NCBI GenBank assembly: GCA_020638695.1
Contig: JACKIB010000023.1
Span: forward strand, 1-64,000
Direction of reading: 5' to 3'
From: Planctomycetota bacterium
Lineage (GTDB): Bacteria > Planctomycetota > UBA1135 > UBA2386
Length of the DNA: 64,000 bases
The notes under the pieces were generated by a model. It saw nothing but the letters and a program-made list of their open reading frames with translations. It did not search any database and was not told where the DNA came from. How positions within the stretch are numbered: the first letter of the stretch is position 1; every line of letters begins with the position of its first letter. The position numbers were made by a program, and so were the translations under genes. Positions 44,220-53,155 of this stretch are shown here, piece after piece.

Positions 44220-44693
44220 CTGGTCGAGAAGTCGTCCCATGTCGTCGATCCGCGTCATGAGCGGCGCGGACAGTCGCCGTGTCCCGCTCGGCACGTCACG
44301 CGCGAGGGGAGGGTGCAAGCCATGTGAAGGGGGTCGACAGGCGGGGGCGAACGAGCAGCGACCGGTGCCAACGTACCACGGCTCGGGATGCCCGGCGCGG
44401 GCACCCGCCCGTGTCATCGGCAAGCGGGGTGTCCGAAAGTGAACGAAACGACCACAGACCGGCGGTGCGGTGACACCCTCCGACGAAAGGGCCGGTCCTC
44501 CGCGGGAACGCACCGGTCAGGCGGAACTCTGCGCCTGCGGGGGGACAGGCGGGGTTTCGCCGCGGCGCGACGGAACGTCCACCGGCCGCGTCGCTCGGCC
44601 GCTCGAACGGGCGCATTGCCACCGCATCGCGACGGTGGGCCGCCGGTACCCCGCCGCCTATACTCCGGCTCGCCCCGTTCCTCGCTCGGCACC
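44220..44693. other. Divergent intergenic region with one strong -10 candidate
   Basis: About 470 bases between two divergent genes for exported proteins. No supported gene. TATACT at 44659-44664 is the best promoter match. Otherwise it is GC-rich sequence with scattered short repeats, probably carrying regulation for both sides. Confidence 0.5.
44659..44664 (+). promoter_or_regulatory. -10 element TATACT
   Basis: TATACT differs from TATAAT at one base and lies 29 nt before the ATG at 44694, giving a leader of about 23 nt. No matching -35 hexamer is visible at 16-18 bp. Confidence 0.45.
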
Positions 44694-46826
44694 ATGCGCA
44701 CGCAGCTCCTCTACTCGGTCTTCCTCGTCCTGGTCGCCATCACGCAAACTCTCGGTGCGCAGGGCGAGCGAGACTGGGACGATCCCACGGAAGCGCTGTG
44801 GCGATTCGACTTGACGCCGGCGCAGGTGACTGCCGAGCTGCAAGCCACCAACGGCAGGCTGGTGGACATCGAAGTCACCGAGACCTCACCGCTGAAGTTG
44901 GCGGTGGCGACCGTTGCCAACACGGGGCGGTTCAAGCAGGACAGCTGGTGGTACGTCGATCTCACCGCTGCCGCGGTGCAGACCTACCTGACGAACAACA
45001 ACGCGCGCTTGATCGACATCGAGGTGTACGAGGTCGGGGGGCAGGTGCGCTATGCCGCGGTGATGGTGCGCAACACCACCGGGGCGCAATGGTGGTGGCT
45101 CAACGACCAGAGCCTCGCGTCGATCAAGAGCCAGGCTTCGTCGCTGCGGGCGCGAGTGATGGACATCGAGGAGTACACCATCGGCACGCGAACCACCTAC
45201 GACGCGGTGTTGATCGACAACACCGGGCAACATGCCCGAACGTGGTGGTTGTACACCGATGTCGACCAGACCGCGCTCCCCGGGCTGCTGAACCTGCACG
45301 GGGCGCGGTTCACCGATCTCGAGCGCACTCAGGCCGGGAAGTACCACGCGATTCTGCACCAATCGACCGGCGAGCGGAGTTGGTACTACTTCGGGATCGA
45401 CGCGTTCAACATCGACCGCCTGCTGCGGCGCAACGGCGCGCGGATCGTCGACGTCGACATGACCCACAGCGTGCTGGGCACCAAGCTCTACCACGTCGTG
45501 ATGATGAACCGCTCGAACCCGCTGGAGACCGCGGTCGGAGACGTGTTGCGCAACAACATCGCGACCGCCGACTTCGGGTTCTACTTCAAGCAGATCGGCG
45601 GCGCGGAGCTGGCGACGATGGAAGTCGACACGGTGATCGAGCCGGCCAGTCTGCTCAAGACGCTGCACCACGTGCACGCGATGCAGCAAGTGCGGCTCGG
45701 CAAGGAGAAGCTGGACACGGTTCACTACAGTTTCTTCGATGCCAGTGAGGGGTGTCCGACCGGCAAGGGAGCCTGGGTGAACGAGAGCTACCGCGAGACG
45801 CTGCGCAAGATGATGCAGGAGTCGAGCAACACCCGGACGAGATGGGTGACCGATCGGTTCGGCATTCCGGCGTTGCACCAGACTGCGGCTGCGCTCGGCA
45901 TGAAGAACACCGCGATCAACCACCAGATCGGCTGCAACAGCACGCCGAACACGATGACGTTGCGCGACGTGAGCGCGCTGCACGAGTCGGTGGCCAACGG
46001 CTACCTCGGGCCGGTGCGGGAGCAGTTCTACGACATCATGCTGCACGAGGGAGGCCCCGCGGACTACCCGGGATGGGGTACTACGCCGTTGTCATCCTCC
46101 GTGGTGGATGTCGAGGCGCAGCGGGTCGGACTCAGTGCGGGGCAGCTCGACGCGTTTCGCGCGCTGCTGCGCTTCGTCTACAAGCCCGGGGGCTACTTCC
46201 TGGTCAATGGGACCTTCATCACCGTGGGTGGGTGGTTCCGCATTCCCCGCTACGAGAACGGTGTGTTGACGGCGCGGGAATACACCGTCGGCTGCTTCAT
46301 CTCGGGCGCCGAGACGCGAGCGACTGCCGAGCAGGTCATCGGCCAGGTCGCGACCGAGCTGGTGCGGTTGGAGATCCGGGCGGCGATGACCACCATGCGG
46401 AACTTCACGCCGGGGTCCGTGCAGCCCTACGGCAGCGGTTGCCTGGGTAGTGCGGGGACGCCGGCGTACACCGCGGAGGGGGTCGCCGCCATTTCGCAGT
46501 CGGTCCGCCTGCAGCTGCAGGGGGCTCCGGCGACTGCACCCGTCCTGCTGGTCGTCGGTATCTCGGACCGAGCCTGGGGCTCGCTCACGCTGCCCCTGTC
46601 GTTGGACCCGTTCGGCGCCCGCGGGTGTGTCGCGCTGTGTGATCACGCGCTGCCGATCGGTGCGGTGGCCGACAGCTCGGGTGGGCTCGCGTTGGCGGCA
46701 CCGGTGCCGAACGATCCGCGCTTGTTCCGGGCCACCGTCTACACGCAGATCTGGGTCGTTGATCCGCTGGCCAATGCCGGCGGCTTCACCACCAGCAACG
46801 GGATCCGGGTCACCATCGGCGGGTAG
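44694..46826 (+). CDS. Secreted polyglycine-hydrolase-like protein, second copy with SSN motif
   Basis: Predicted 710-aa exported paralogue of the protein at 19755-21917. Signal peptide residues 1-22; tandem ~50-residue repeats with WW pairs near 85, 133, 184 and 230 and repeated RxxDIE turns; then a beta-lactamase-like domain. The SxxK box is Ser319-L-L-Lys322. The second box reads Ser377-Ser-Asn379, where the paralogue has Ser-Asp-Asn. YKPGGYF is a likely third box. The last ~110 residues are the beta-rich module with FGARGC and SNGIRVTIG. The Asp-to-Ser change may alter substrate range or activity. Confidence 0.78.
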   Translation: MRTQLLYSVFLVLVAITQTLGAQGERDWDDPTEALWRFDLTPAQVTAELQATNGRLVDIEVTETSPLKLAVATVANTGRFKQDSWWYVDLTAAAVQTYLTNNNARLIDIEVYEVGGQVRYAAVMVRNTTGAQWWWLNDQSLASIKSQASSLRARVMDIEEYTIGTRTTYDAVLIDNTGQHARTWWLYTDVDQTALPGLLNLHGARFTDLERTQAGKYHAILHQSTGERSWYYFGIDAFNIDRLLRRNGARIVDVDMTHSVLGTKLYHVVMMNRSNPLETAVGDVLRNNIATADFGFYFKQIGGAELATMEVDTVIEPASLLKTLHHVHAMQQVRLGKEKLDTVHYSFFDASEGCPTGKGAWVNESYRETLRKMMQESSNTRTRWVTDRFGIPALHQTAAALGMKNTAINHQIGCNSTPNTMTLRDVSALHESVANGYLGPVREQFYDIMLHEGGPADYPGWGTTPLSSSVVDVEAQRVGLSAGQLDAFRALLRFVYKPGGYFLVNGTFITVGGWFRIPRYENGVLTAREYTVGCFISGAETRATAEQVIGQVATELVRLEIRAAMTTMRNFTPGSVQPYGSGCLGSAGTPAYTAEGVAAISQSVRLQLQGAPATAPVLLVVGISDRAWGSLTLPLSLDPFGARGCVALCDHALPIGAVADSSGGLALAAPVPNDPRLFRATVYTQIWVVDPLANAGGFTTSNGIRVTIGG

Positions 46827-46962
46827 GGCAGCACTGCGCCTCGCAGTCGAGCGCGCCGGCGTCCGCTGACAACGTCGAGTGACCGGGAATACCTCGGTCG
46901 GGCACGTCGTCCCTCGCTGGGAGTGGCTTTCGCCCCGCTCCTTGCGCACCATCCGTCCTACC

Positions 46963-48708
46963 ATGGCGCACCCGATCTGTTGGGCCGTTCTCGCGACCGC
47001 TGCTTCCCTCTGGCTGGCTGCTGGTGCGCCGACCCAGGATCGCTTCGGCCTCGAGCGAGCGCAGTTTCGCGCGGTCGATCTCGAGGGCGCAAACCTCGCC
47101 GGCCGCGACCTCTCGGACAGTGTCTTTCTCGATGCGAACCTGCGGGACGCGTTGCTGTGGCGAGCGCGGCTCGATGGCGCGGACCTGACGAGCGCGAAGA
47201 ACCTCACTGCGCAACAACTGTTCAGTGCCCAGTGGTCGCGTGAGAAGCCACCCCGGGTCGGCTCCGAGCTGAACTTGGCGCTGCGGAAGTGGGAAGCCAA
47301 GCGCATGGCCGGGGAGAGCGTGCGCGGCGCGAACCTGTGGGGTGCCGGATTGTCTCGGTTCGACTTCACCGGCGCCGACCTGAGCGACGCGGTGCTGATC
47401 GGCACCGATCTGCAGCGTGCGGTGCTGCGTCGGGCGAACCTGACCGGGGCATTGCTGGTCGGGGCGAATCTCGGCGGTGCGGATCTGCGCGGCGCGGTGG
47501 GCCTGACGGGCGGGCAGTTGCTCGGTTGCCGTTGGGAACGTCGGGATCCGCCGAACTTGGACGGAGACCTCGATCTGTTGCGGCGGCGATTCGAGGCGCG
47601 CAAGCTGCCCGGTGAGTCGCTGCGCGGCGCGTGTCTGTGGTTGGCGGATCTGCGCGAATTCGACCTGTCCGGCGCCGACCTGCGCGGTGCCGCCCTGATG
47701 GGGGCGGTGCTCACCGGCGCGGTTCTCCAGGGAGCGAACCTGGACGGCGCGGTTCTCCACGGGGCGGACCTGTCCGGTGCCGATCTGCGTGGCGCAACCG
47801 GGGTCACGCCATCCGGGTTGGGGTCGGCCCGCTGGGCCAGCGAGCGTCCGCCGAAGCTCGACGCAGACCTCAACCTGCTGCGGAACTTGATCGACGCCAG
47901 GCGCCTGCGCGGCCGCGACCTTCAGCGGTTCCACCTGCGCGGGCACGATTTCGCCACCGGCGACTTGCAGGGCGCGGCGCTCCGCGACACCGATCTGACC
48001 GACGCCAAGCTCCTGGACGCAAACCTGTCCGATGTGGATCTGCAGGGCGCTTCACTGGTTCGAGCCAACTTGAGCGGTGCGGACCTGCGTGGTGCGCGTG
48101 GACTCGCCGGCCGGCAGCTGTTGGCCGCGCGGTGGAGCCCGCAGTACCCGCCGCGCCTGGATTCGGCCCTCGACCTGCTGCGAAAGCGGTGGGATGCGCG
48201 AGACCTGCGCGGAGTCACACTGGCGGGGGCGACCCTGTGGGATGCCGATCTGCGCAACTTCAACCTCACGGGTGCCGATCTGCGGGGCGCGAAGTTGCTG
48301 CGCTGCTGCCTGCGCAGTGCCAACCTGGACGGGGTCGATCTGCAAGGCGCGGTGTTGCACGGCAGCGATCTCAGCGACGCGGACTTGCGGGGGGTGCGCA
48401 ACCTCGCCCCGGCGGTGTTCCTGGAGGCGGTGTGGCGCCTCGACCAACCGCCGCGCGTCCCTCGCGAACTCGAGGTGATCGTGCGGCTGGTCAAGAATCG
48501 CAGCTTCGAGTTCTCGCTGCGGAACGTGTCGCTGGCGGGTCGGGACCTTCCGGAGACGATGGGGCCGGTCTCCGGGCAGGAGGGGCCGATCAGCTTCCGA
48601 CCCGCGGCACCACCGCACTTCGGCCTCTCCGAGTTGATCCGCCTGATCCGCGCCCGCAGCTACTCCCGCGTGTGGGTGTTCGGGGCCGCCCCACGTCGGC
48701 GCCGGTGA
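46963..48708 (+). CDS. Exported pentapeptide-repeat protein with a higher-order repeat
   Basis: Predicted 581-aa protein. The ATG at 46963 gives a signal peptide (residues 1-20, ending AAGAPTQ). The body consists of A(D/N)LxG pentapeptides arranged in four blocks of about 110-120 residues. Each block ends with a non-pentapeptide segment of the form SARWSxxxPPxLDxDLxLLR. Pentapeptide stretches form right-handed quadrilateral beta helices; the interruptions should form helical spacers between them. The last 60 residues are Arg-rich. Export is unusual for this repeat type. Its 3' end overlaps lspA, on the other strand, by 49 bp. Confidence 0.75.
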   Translation: MAHPICWAVLATAASLWLAAGAPTQDRFGLERAQFRAVDLEGANLAGRDLSDSVFLDANLRDALLWRARLDGADLTSAKNLTAQQLFSAQWSREKPPRVGSELNLALRKWEAKRMAGESVRGANLWGAGLSRFDFTGADLSDAVLIGTDLQRAVLRRANLTGALLVGANLGGADLRGAVGLTGGQLLGCRWERRDPPNLDGDLDLLRRRFEARKLPGESLRGACLWLADLREFDLSGADLRGAALMGAVLTGAVLQGANLDGAVLHGADLSGADLRGATGVTPSGLGSARWASERPPKLDADLNLLRNLIDARRLRGRDLQRFHLRGHDFATGDLQGAALRDTDLTDAKLLDANLSDVDLQGASLVRANLSGADLRGARGLAGRQLLAARWSPQYPPRLDSALDLLRKRWDARDLRGVTLAGATLWDADLRNFNLTGADLRGAKLLRCCLRSANLDGVDLQGAVLHGSDLSDADLRGVRNLAPAVFLEAVWRLDQPPRVPRELEVIVRLVKNRSFEFSLRNVSLAGRDLPETMGPVSGQEGPISFRPAAPPHFGLSELIRLIRARSYSRVWVFGAAPRRRR

Positions 48709-49250
48709 TGCCGGATCGGTAGCCAAGCGAGCGCTGCCCCGCCGAGCACGATCAGCACATCGGCGGTGTTGCAGGCTGGCAGGGTCCAGTCGAAGGCGGT
48801 TGCCAGCAGGAAGTCCCGAACCGCGTGGTCGGGTTGCAGGAGATTGTCCGACAGGTTGCCGACGGTGCCACCGCACAGGAGCCCCAGGCCGAAGTGTTGG
48901 AGACGGGCACCCCGCGGGGTTCGCCAGGCGAGGAACAGCAGCACCGTGACCGCGAGCGCGCGGGCGGTGGCGAGCCACGCCGGTGCGTTCGCATGCTCTT
49001 GCAGCAACCCGAACGCCATTCCTGAGTTGGTTTCGCGAACCAGACTCAACGTCGCCCAGTCACTTCGCCACAGCTCGAGCGGCTGATCGGCACCCAACTC
49101 GCCGTGCATCCATCGGTGGTGGGCGAACGCCAGGCTCTTGGTCCACGCGTCGAGGATTGCCCCGGCGACCGCGATGACGACGAACCAGCGGTGGCGGAGC
49201 AGTCCGGGTTGCTCGGCGGGATCGGGGTCGGGACTCGGACGGATGGACAC
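48660..49250 (-). CDS. lspA: Lipoprotein signal peptidase
   Basis: Predicted 196-aa inner-membrane aspartyl protease that removes lipoprotein signal peptides. Four hydrophobic helices are visible. NSGMAFGLL near residue 75, GGTVGNLSDNLL near 126 and PACNTADVLI near 159 correspond to the family's conserved blocks; the Asp in GNLSD and the Asp in NTADV are the catalytic pair. The usual Arg after the first Asp is Asn. The many lipoproteins in the window would be substrates. It overlaps the convergent pentapeptide gene. Confidence 0.9.
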   Translation of the reverse strand: MSIRPSPDPDPAEQPGLLRHRWFVVIAVAGAILDAWTKSLAFAHHRWMHGELGADQPLELWRSDWATLSLVRETNSGMAFGLLQEHANAPAWLATARALAVTVLLFLAWRTPRGARLQHFGLGLLCGGTVGNLSDNLLQPDHAVRDFLLATAFDWTLPACNTADVLIVLGGAALAWLPIRHHRRRRGAAPNTHTRE

Positions 49251-49278
49251 AGAGACGCGAAGGGATACCTGATGCGCC

Positions 49279-49332
49279 GACTATTCATCACCGCGCTGGT
49301 GCGATCGCGCAAGTTCGTGGTCGGCATCCTGG
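49279..49332. repeat. Degenerate relic of a family C element end
   Basis: This stretch, beginning with GACTATTCAT and including GCGATCGCGCAAGTTCG, aligns over about 50 bases with the right inverted repeat of the family C elements at 39616-39681 and 59724-59789, with many substitutions and no CTAG. An old, decayed copy is likely. Confidence 0.55.
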
Positions 49333-49459
49333 GGTCCGCTGGCTCGCGGCGCCACTCCGCCGGGAGAACTTGTCGAGCTGGCCCGGAGTCACCGCGCATC
49401 AGTCGATCGGTCCGACCAGGCGATACCGTGGAGCATCTGCGCGGTACGACCTTCTCGGG

Positions 49460-49465
49460 TATGGT
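49460..49465 (+). promoter_or_regulatory. -10-like hexamer TATGGT before the second sensor kinase
   Basis: Ends 12 nt before the ATG at 49478. Leader about 5-6 nt. No -35 match seen. Confidence 0.35.
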
Positions 49466-49477
49466 TTCGGCTGCACG

Positions 49478-51223
49478 ATGTTCTTGCGATGGTTTGCTAC
49501 TGGCGTCGCCCTTGTCGTCGTGGTGCTCACCCCGGTATTCCTGCTGGTCCGGGGGCCCGTCGAGCAGCGGCTGTTGGAGGTCACGACCGACAACGTGCGG
49601 GCAATCAGCCAGACGCTGGCGCGGCAGATCGAGCAGCAGGTCGACGAGGCCTATGCGGAACTCGAACGCGTGGCAGCTCGGCAGTCATTGGAGGGATTCT
49701 CGCCCCGATCGGTGGAGGCAGCGCTGTCCGAAGCTCAGCGGGCCAGCCGCTTCTTCATGTGCTTGTTCGCCTCGCCTGTCGCCCTCGCCGATTCGAGGCC
49801 GTCGCGGGCCAGCGAGGGTCGGGGCCGGCAGCCAGCATCCGCGATCGGGCAACGTAGCAGTGGCGGTGTCGAGCCCGGAGATGCAGGCCCCACGGTGTCC
49901 TTGTCGGTGCCGGTGCGCACTGCGGCGGGCTTGGTATGCGGGACCGTGACAGGGCGTATCCGGCTGTCCGATTGCGCGCCGCTGCGCGTCGCCGTGGACA
50001 CCGCATCTGCAGTCACCGGATACGAGCTGATCATGGTCGACGGCAGCGGTCGCGCCATGATCCGTTCCGGCGCGAAGGGTGTCCCCGGTGGATTGGCGAT
50101 CGAGGATTGGGCTGACAACCCGCTGCTGATTTCCGCGCGGCAGCAGGGCGCGGTGTGTCAGGATTTCCACTATGGCAGGGCTCACTACCTGGGTGCGGTG
50201 GAGCGAATCGCGCAAACGCCGTGGATCCTGCTGACGCAAACCCCAATCGACCCCATTGCGTTGCGCGCCGAGTCCCTGGCGCTTCGCTCGGTATGGGTTT
50301 TTGCTGCGCTCTACTCGGCGCTTTTTGCCGCGTTCCTGCTCTATGGTTATCGGGTCTTGAGTCCGATTGGAAAACTCACCACGGCGCTGGTGCGCTTCGG
50401 AAGGGACGGCGAAGCTACGGTGTTGGAAGCCGCTCGGGGACCCATCGAGGTCCGCCAGGCGATCGAGGCTTTCAACCGCATGAGCACCGAGCGAGCACAG
50501 CGCGAACTCGAATTGCTGCGCAACCGCCGCGACCTTCGTGGTTTGGCCAGTGAGCTCGCCGAGTCAGAGCAGCGCACGCGACAGAACATTGCCCGACACT
50601 TGCACGATGAGGTGTCGCAGAACCTCGCTGCCGCCAAGATGCGATTGGAGCTCTTGAACGGCAACCAGAGTTCGGAAGCGCGCCAGGCGAGTCTGGATGT
50701 CGCGATCGAATTGCTGCGCGAGTCGCTTCGGCGCACGTCGGAGCTCAACCAAGCACTCGCGCAGCCGGCGCTGCAACAGCTCGGACTTACGGAGGCGCTC
50801 GGCGCACTGGCTACCGAACTCGAGGCGCGTCACGGAAAACCGGTGTCCTGCACCGGTGAGGTCAGTGTCCGAGTGCCGCCCGAGGTGATCGACGCGCTCT
50901 ACCGCGGGGTCCGTGAGCTGGTCGACGAAGTCTTCGCGGCTTCCGATCCTTCCAGGGTCGCAATCCGTGTCGAGCAGGTGCGCGCTGCCCTGCACGTGAG
51001 CGTGGCGGTGGGAGCGGAGGTCGAGCGAGTGCTCGGTCAGGCGGACGCTGAGGGGTTGGTGCAGGAGTCATGCCTGACTACGCTTCGCGAACGGCTCCGA
51101 AGATTCGGTGGGCAGTTGTTCATCGATCTGGGCGGGGATTCGCCAGGCAGCGCCGCGGACGAGATTCGCTCGCGGGTTTCCGTAGTCACGTTCTGGGTGC
51201 CCATCGTCAAGGAGGGTGGGTGA
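49478..51223 (+). CDS. Membrane sensor kinase of the NarX/LuxR-pair type, degenerate ATPase domain
   Basis: Predicted 581-aa protein. A first helix (about 5-25), a ~245-residue extracytoplasmic sensor, a second helix (about 275-297), HAMP (298-350), then a HisKA_3 dimerisation domain with the phosphorylated His in NIARHLHDEVSQNL near residue 375. The C-terminal part is where an HATPase_c domain should be, but the N-box Asn is missing (RELVDEVFAASD) and no DxGxG G1 box is present. It may bind ATP weakly or act as a phosphatase or scaffold. A NarL-type regulator gene follows 20 bp later. Confidence 0.75.
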   Translation: MFLRWFATGVALVVVVLTPVFLLVRGPVEQRLLEVTTDNVRAISQTLARQIEQQVDEAYAELERVAARQSLEGFSPRSVEAALSEAQRASRFFMCLFASPVALADSRPSRASEGRGRQPASAIGQRSSGGVEPGDAGPTVSLSVPVRTAAGLVCGTVTGRIRLSDCAPLRVAVDTASAVTGYELIMVDGSGRAMIRSGAKGVPGGLAIEDWADNPLLISARQQGAVCQDFHYGRAHYLGAVERIAQTPWILLTQTPIDPIALRAESLALRSVWVFAALYSALFAAFLLYGYRVLSPIGKLTTALVRFGRDGEATVLEAARGPIEVRQAIEAFNRMSTERAQRELELLRNRRDLRGLASELAESEQRTRQNIARHLHDEVSQNLAAAKMRLELLNGNQSSEARQASLDVAIELLRESLRRTSELNQALAQPALQQLGLTEALGALATELEARHGKPVSCTGEVSVRVPPEVIDALYRGVRELVDEVFAASDPSRVAIRVEQVRAALHVSVAVGAEVERVLGQADAEGLVQESCLTTLRERLRRFGGQLFIDLGGDSPGSAADEIRSRVSVVTFWVPIVKEGG

Positions 51224-51243
51224 GTATGGAGGGGAGTCAGCAA

Positions 51244-51897
51244 ATGAGAATTCGGGTGGTCCTGGTGGATGACCACAAGGTCGTGCGCGACGGATTGAGG
51301 GTGCTGCTCGCCGAGCAGCACGATTTGGAGGTGGTCGGCGAGGCTGACCACGGTCGCGAAGCCCTGAGGGTGGTGGCGGAGACCGAGACCGATGTGGTGG
51401 TGATGGACTTCTCGATGCCGGAACTCAATGGCGTGGAGGCCACGCGTCGGATCGTCGGGCAACACCCGAGGACGAGAGTCGTCGCGTTGTCGATGTACCA
51501 CGATCGCAAGCTGATTGGCGAGATGCTGCGGGTCGGCGCCCTCGGGTTCGTCTCCAAAGAGTGTGTAACCGCGACCTTGGTCTCTGCGATTCGTTCCGCC
51601 CACGACGGCGTCGTCTATGTGGCGCCCGATCTGATCGAGCGATATGGCGATGTGTTCCTGGTCCCGCCGGGCGCCGCCCTCGACCCGGAGCAGTCGGTTC
51701 TGTCTCCGCGCGAGCAAGAAGTGCTACAGCTGGTCGCAGAGGGAAGGACCACCAAGGAGATCGCCGGTCGACTGGAGATCTCCGCCAAGACGGTCGACAC
51801 GCACCGGCAGAACATCATGAAGAAGCTCAACATGCGGACCGTCGCGGAGCTGACCAAGTACGCGGTGCGCGAGCGCATCACGCCCCTGGATCCCTGA
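51244..51897 (+). CDS. NarL/FixJ-family response regulator
   Basis: Predicted 217-aa transcription regulator. The ATG at 51244 is preferred because GGAGGGGAG (51228-51236) ends 7 nt upstream. The receiver has VLVDDHKVV, the phosphorylated Asp in VVMDFSMPE near residue 55, and GFVSKEC with the conserved Lys. A LuxR-type helix-turn-helix follows: LSPREQEVLQLVAEGRTTKEIA and KTVDTHRQNIMKKL. It pairs with the kinase immediately upstream. Confidence 0.92.
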   Translation: MRIRVVLVDDHKVVRDGLRVLLAEQHDLEVVGEADHGREALRVVAETETDVVVMDFSMPELNGVEATRRIVGQHPRTRVVALSMYHDRKLIGEMLRVGALGFVSKECVTATLVSAIRSAHDGVVYVAPDLIERYGDVFLVPPGAALDPEQSVLSPREQEVLQLVAEGRTTKEIAGRLEISAKTVDTHRQNIMKKLNMRTVAELTKYAVRERITPLDP

Positions 51898-52126
51898 CTT
51901 GTCGGTTGCGTCCCCGGGGGCGAACCCAGGTCGTTCGTGTCCGTCCCTCGCGGGAGCTCTATCGGGTGGGGCGCCGAGCCGTGAGGTGACTCGAATTGTC
52001 GCGAGTGCGGTCCTGGCCGCGACGTCGCGACGATCGTATGGAACCGTGCCTATGTGGTGTTTTTTCCTTGTGTCGCATGGACATGGGGATAGAAGACTAC
52101 TCACGATTTCTAGACAAAACGTGCCT

Positions 52127-52513
52127 ATGGCAGCCAAGAAGAAAGCGAACGTGCTCGACTTTGCGCGTGAGTACCTCCGGAACAACCGCACTGCACCCTA
52201 TGCCGAGGTGCGGGACGCGGCAAAGAAGCGCAAGCTGACGCTCTACCCGATCTCTTACGGCAGAGCCCAGGCACTCGAGGGCATCGTGAAGGTTGCCAAG
52301 TACGGCTCGAAGAAGAAGGAGGCCAAACGGGCCGGCAAGGCAGCAGCTGGCGCGACTCGCGGGCGAGGACGTCCTCGTGGCAGCAAGTCGAAGGTTTCGA
52401 GCGGGCTCGAGTCGATCGACGGCCTGGTGCAGAGGATCAAGAACCTGCAAGCAGAGCGGGATGATGCGGTGAGGCTCCTCGACCGGATCCGAGCGCTGCT
52501 GGACGCCCGCTAA
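52127..52513 (+). CDS. Small basic AT-hook protein, probable nucleoid-associated
   Basis: Predicted 128-aa protein. A Lys-rich N terminus precedes a compact helical region (residues about 8-60, NVLDFAREYLRNN and SYGRAQAL) that looks like a conserved planctomycete small domain. A basic linker of Lys, Ala and Gly holds an AT-hook (RGRGRPRGS near residue 78). A short C-terminal coiled-coil-like helix (LVQRIKNLQAERDDAVRLLDRI) follows. Preceding DNA is the least GC-rich stretch nearby, as expected for a strong promoter. It likely binds DNA and may act as a bacterial histone-like protein. Confidence 0.72.
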   Translation: MAAKKKANVLDFAREYLRNNRTAPYAEVRDAAKKRKLTLYPISYGRAQALEGIVKVAKYGSKKKEAKRAGKAAAGATRGRGRPRGSKSKVSSGLESIDGLVQRIKNLQAERDDAVRLLDRIRALLDAR

Positions 52514-52564
52514 CCGCCCGCCATCCCTCGGGCGGGGCGCCATGTCCGCTCGAGACGCCTGGCA

Positions 52565-52993
52565 CAGAAGCGGCACTCCCTCTGCCGAGCCGCTCGCGTA
52601 CTCACCCCTGCCGCCTTCGCCCCCGGCCTTGACCTAGCGCGGGGCGGAAGCGCGAAGCCAAGCGGCACGCAGGCCTCGTTCTTGGGGTCTGTTGGGGCGA
52701 GTGAGTTCGAACCGCCGCGGCGGCCCTCTCCTTCGCCAAGCCGCTCGCGTAGTCATCCCGCCACTCTCGCCCCCGGCCCCAACTCACCGAACGGCGCGGA
52801 GGTGCGAAGGCACGTGGCGCTCCGACCCCGTCCCAGGCGCCCCGGTAGCGAGAGGATTCGAACCGCCGCGGCGGCCCTCTCCTTCGCCAAGCCGCTCGCA
52901 TACTCACCCCGCCACCCTCGCCCCTGGCCTCAACCCACCGAGCGGCGCGGAGGTGCGAAGCCTCTCGGCTCGACCAACTCGCCTTCGGCGAGT
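52565..52993. repeat. Degenerate ~152-bp tandem repeats downstream of tRNA-Pro
   Basis: Two clear units and a weaker third, read on the plus strand, carry a common block beginning TTCGAACCGCCGCGG (52706, 52857) then CCTCTCC.TCGCCAAGCCGCTCGC and a GC tail. The TTCGAA points at 52706, 52857 and 53011 (the tRNA itself) are 151 and 154 bp apart. The unit at 52857 shares 17 bases with the T-arm of the tRNA. No T-stem pairs in the units, so they are not functional tRNAs. They look like partial duplications of the tRNA's 3' part. Confidence 0.6.
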
Positions 52994-52999
52994 TGGTCG
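52971..52999 (-). terminator. Perfect hairpin at the 3' end of tRNA-Pro
   Basis: A 12-bp perfect stem with a CTTCG loop starts inside the acceptor-CCA end of the tRNA gene and extends downstream (minus strand). It lacks a U-tract. It could act as terminator or processing signal, and in the precursor it would compete with the acceptor stem. Confidence 0.45.
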
Positions 53000-53070
53000 G
53001 GGCGAGAGGATTCGAACCTCCGCTCTCTTGGTCCCAAACCAAGCGCTTTACCAGGCTAAGCTACGCCCCG
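52994..53070 (-). tRNA. tRNA-Pro (anticodon UGG)
   Basis: On the minus strand the sequence folds as a full cloverleaf: acceptor CGGGGCG pairs with CGCCCCG (53064-53070 with 52998-53004); anticodon stem CTTGG/CCAAG around loop TTTGGGA with anticodon TGG; T-loop TTCGAAT with flanking stem; discriminator A and an encoded CCA. 77 nt including CCA. Confidence 0.92.
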
Positions 53071-53155
53071 AGTCCGGAGGAGGATAGCTGTTCCCGGGCG
53101 CGCCGCAAGTGTGCCCACGCCCAGGACTCGCGGCCGCTGGTCCGTCCGGGCCTGC

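Noticed and set aside
52694..52773. tRNA-like fold in the repeats after tRNA-Pro
   Set aside because: Acceptor-like ends pair but the T-stem does not, and no anticodon arm is convincing.
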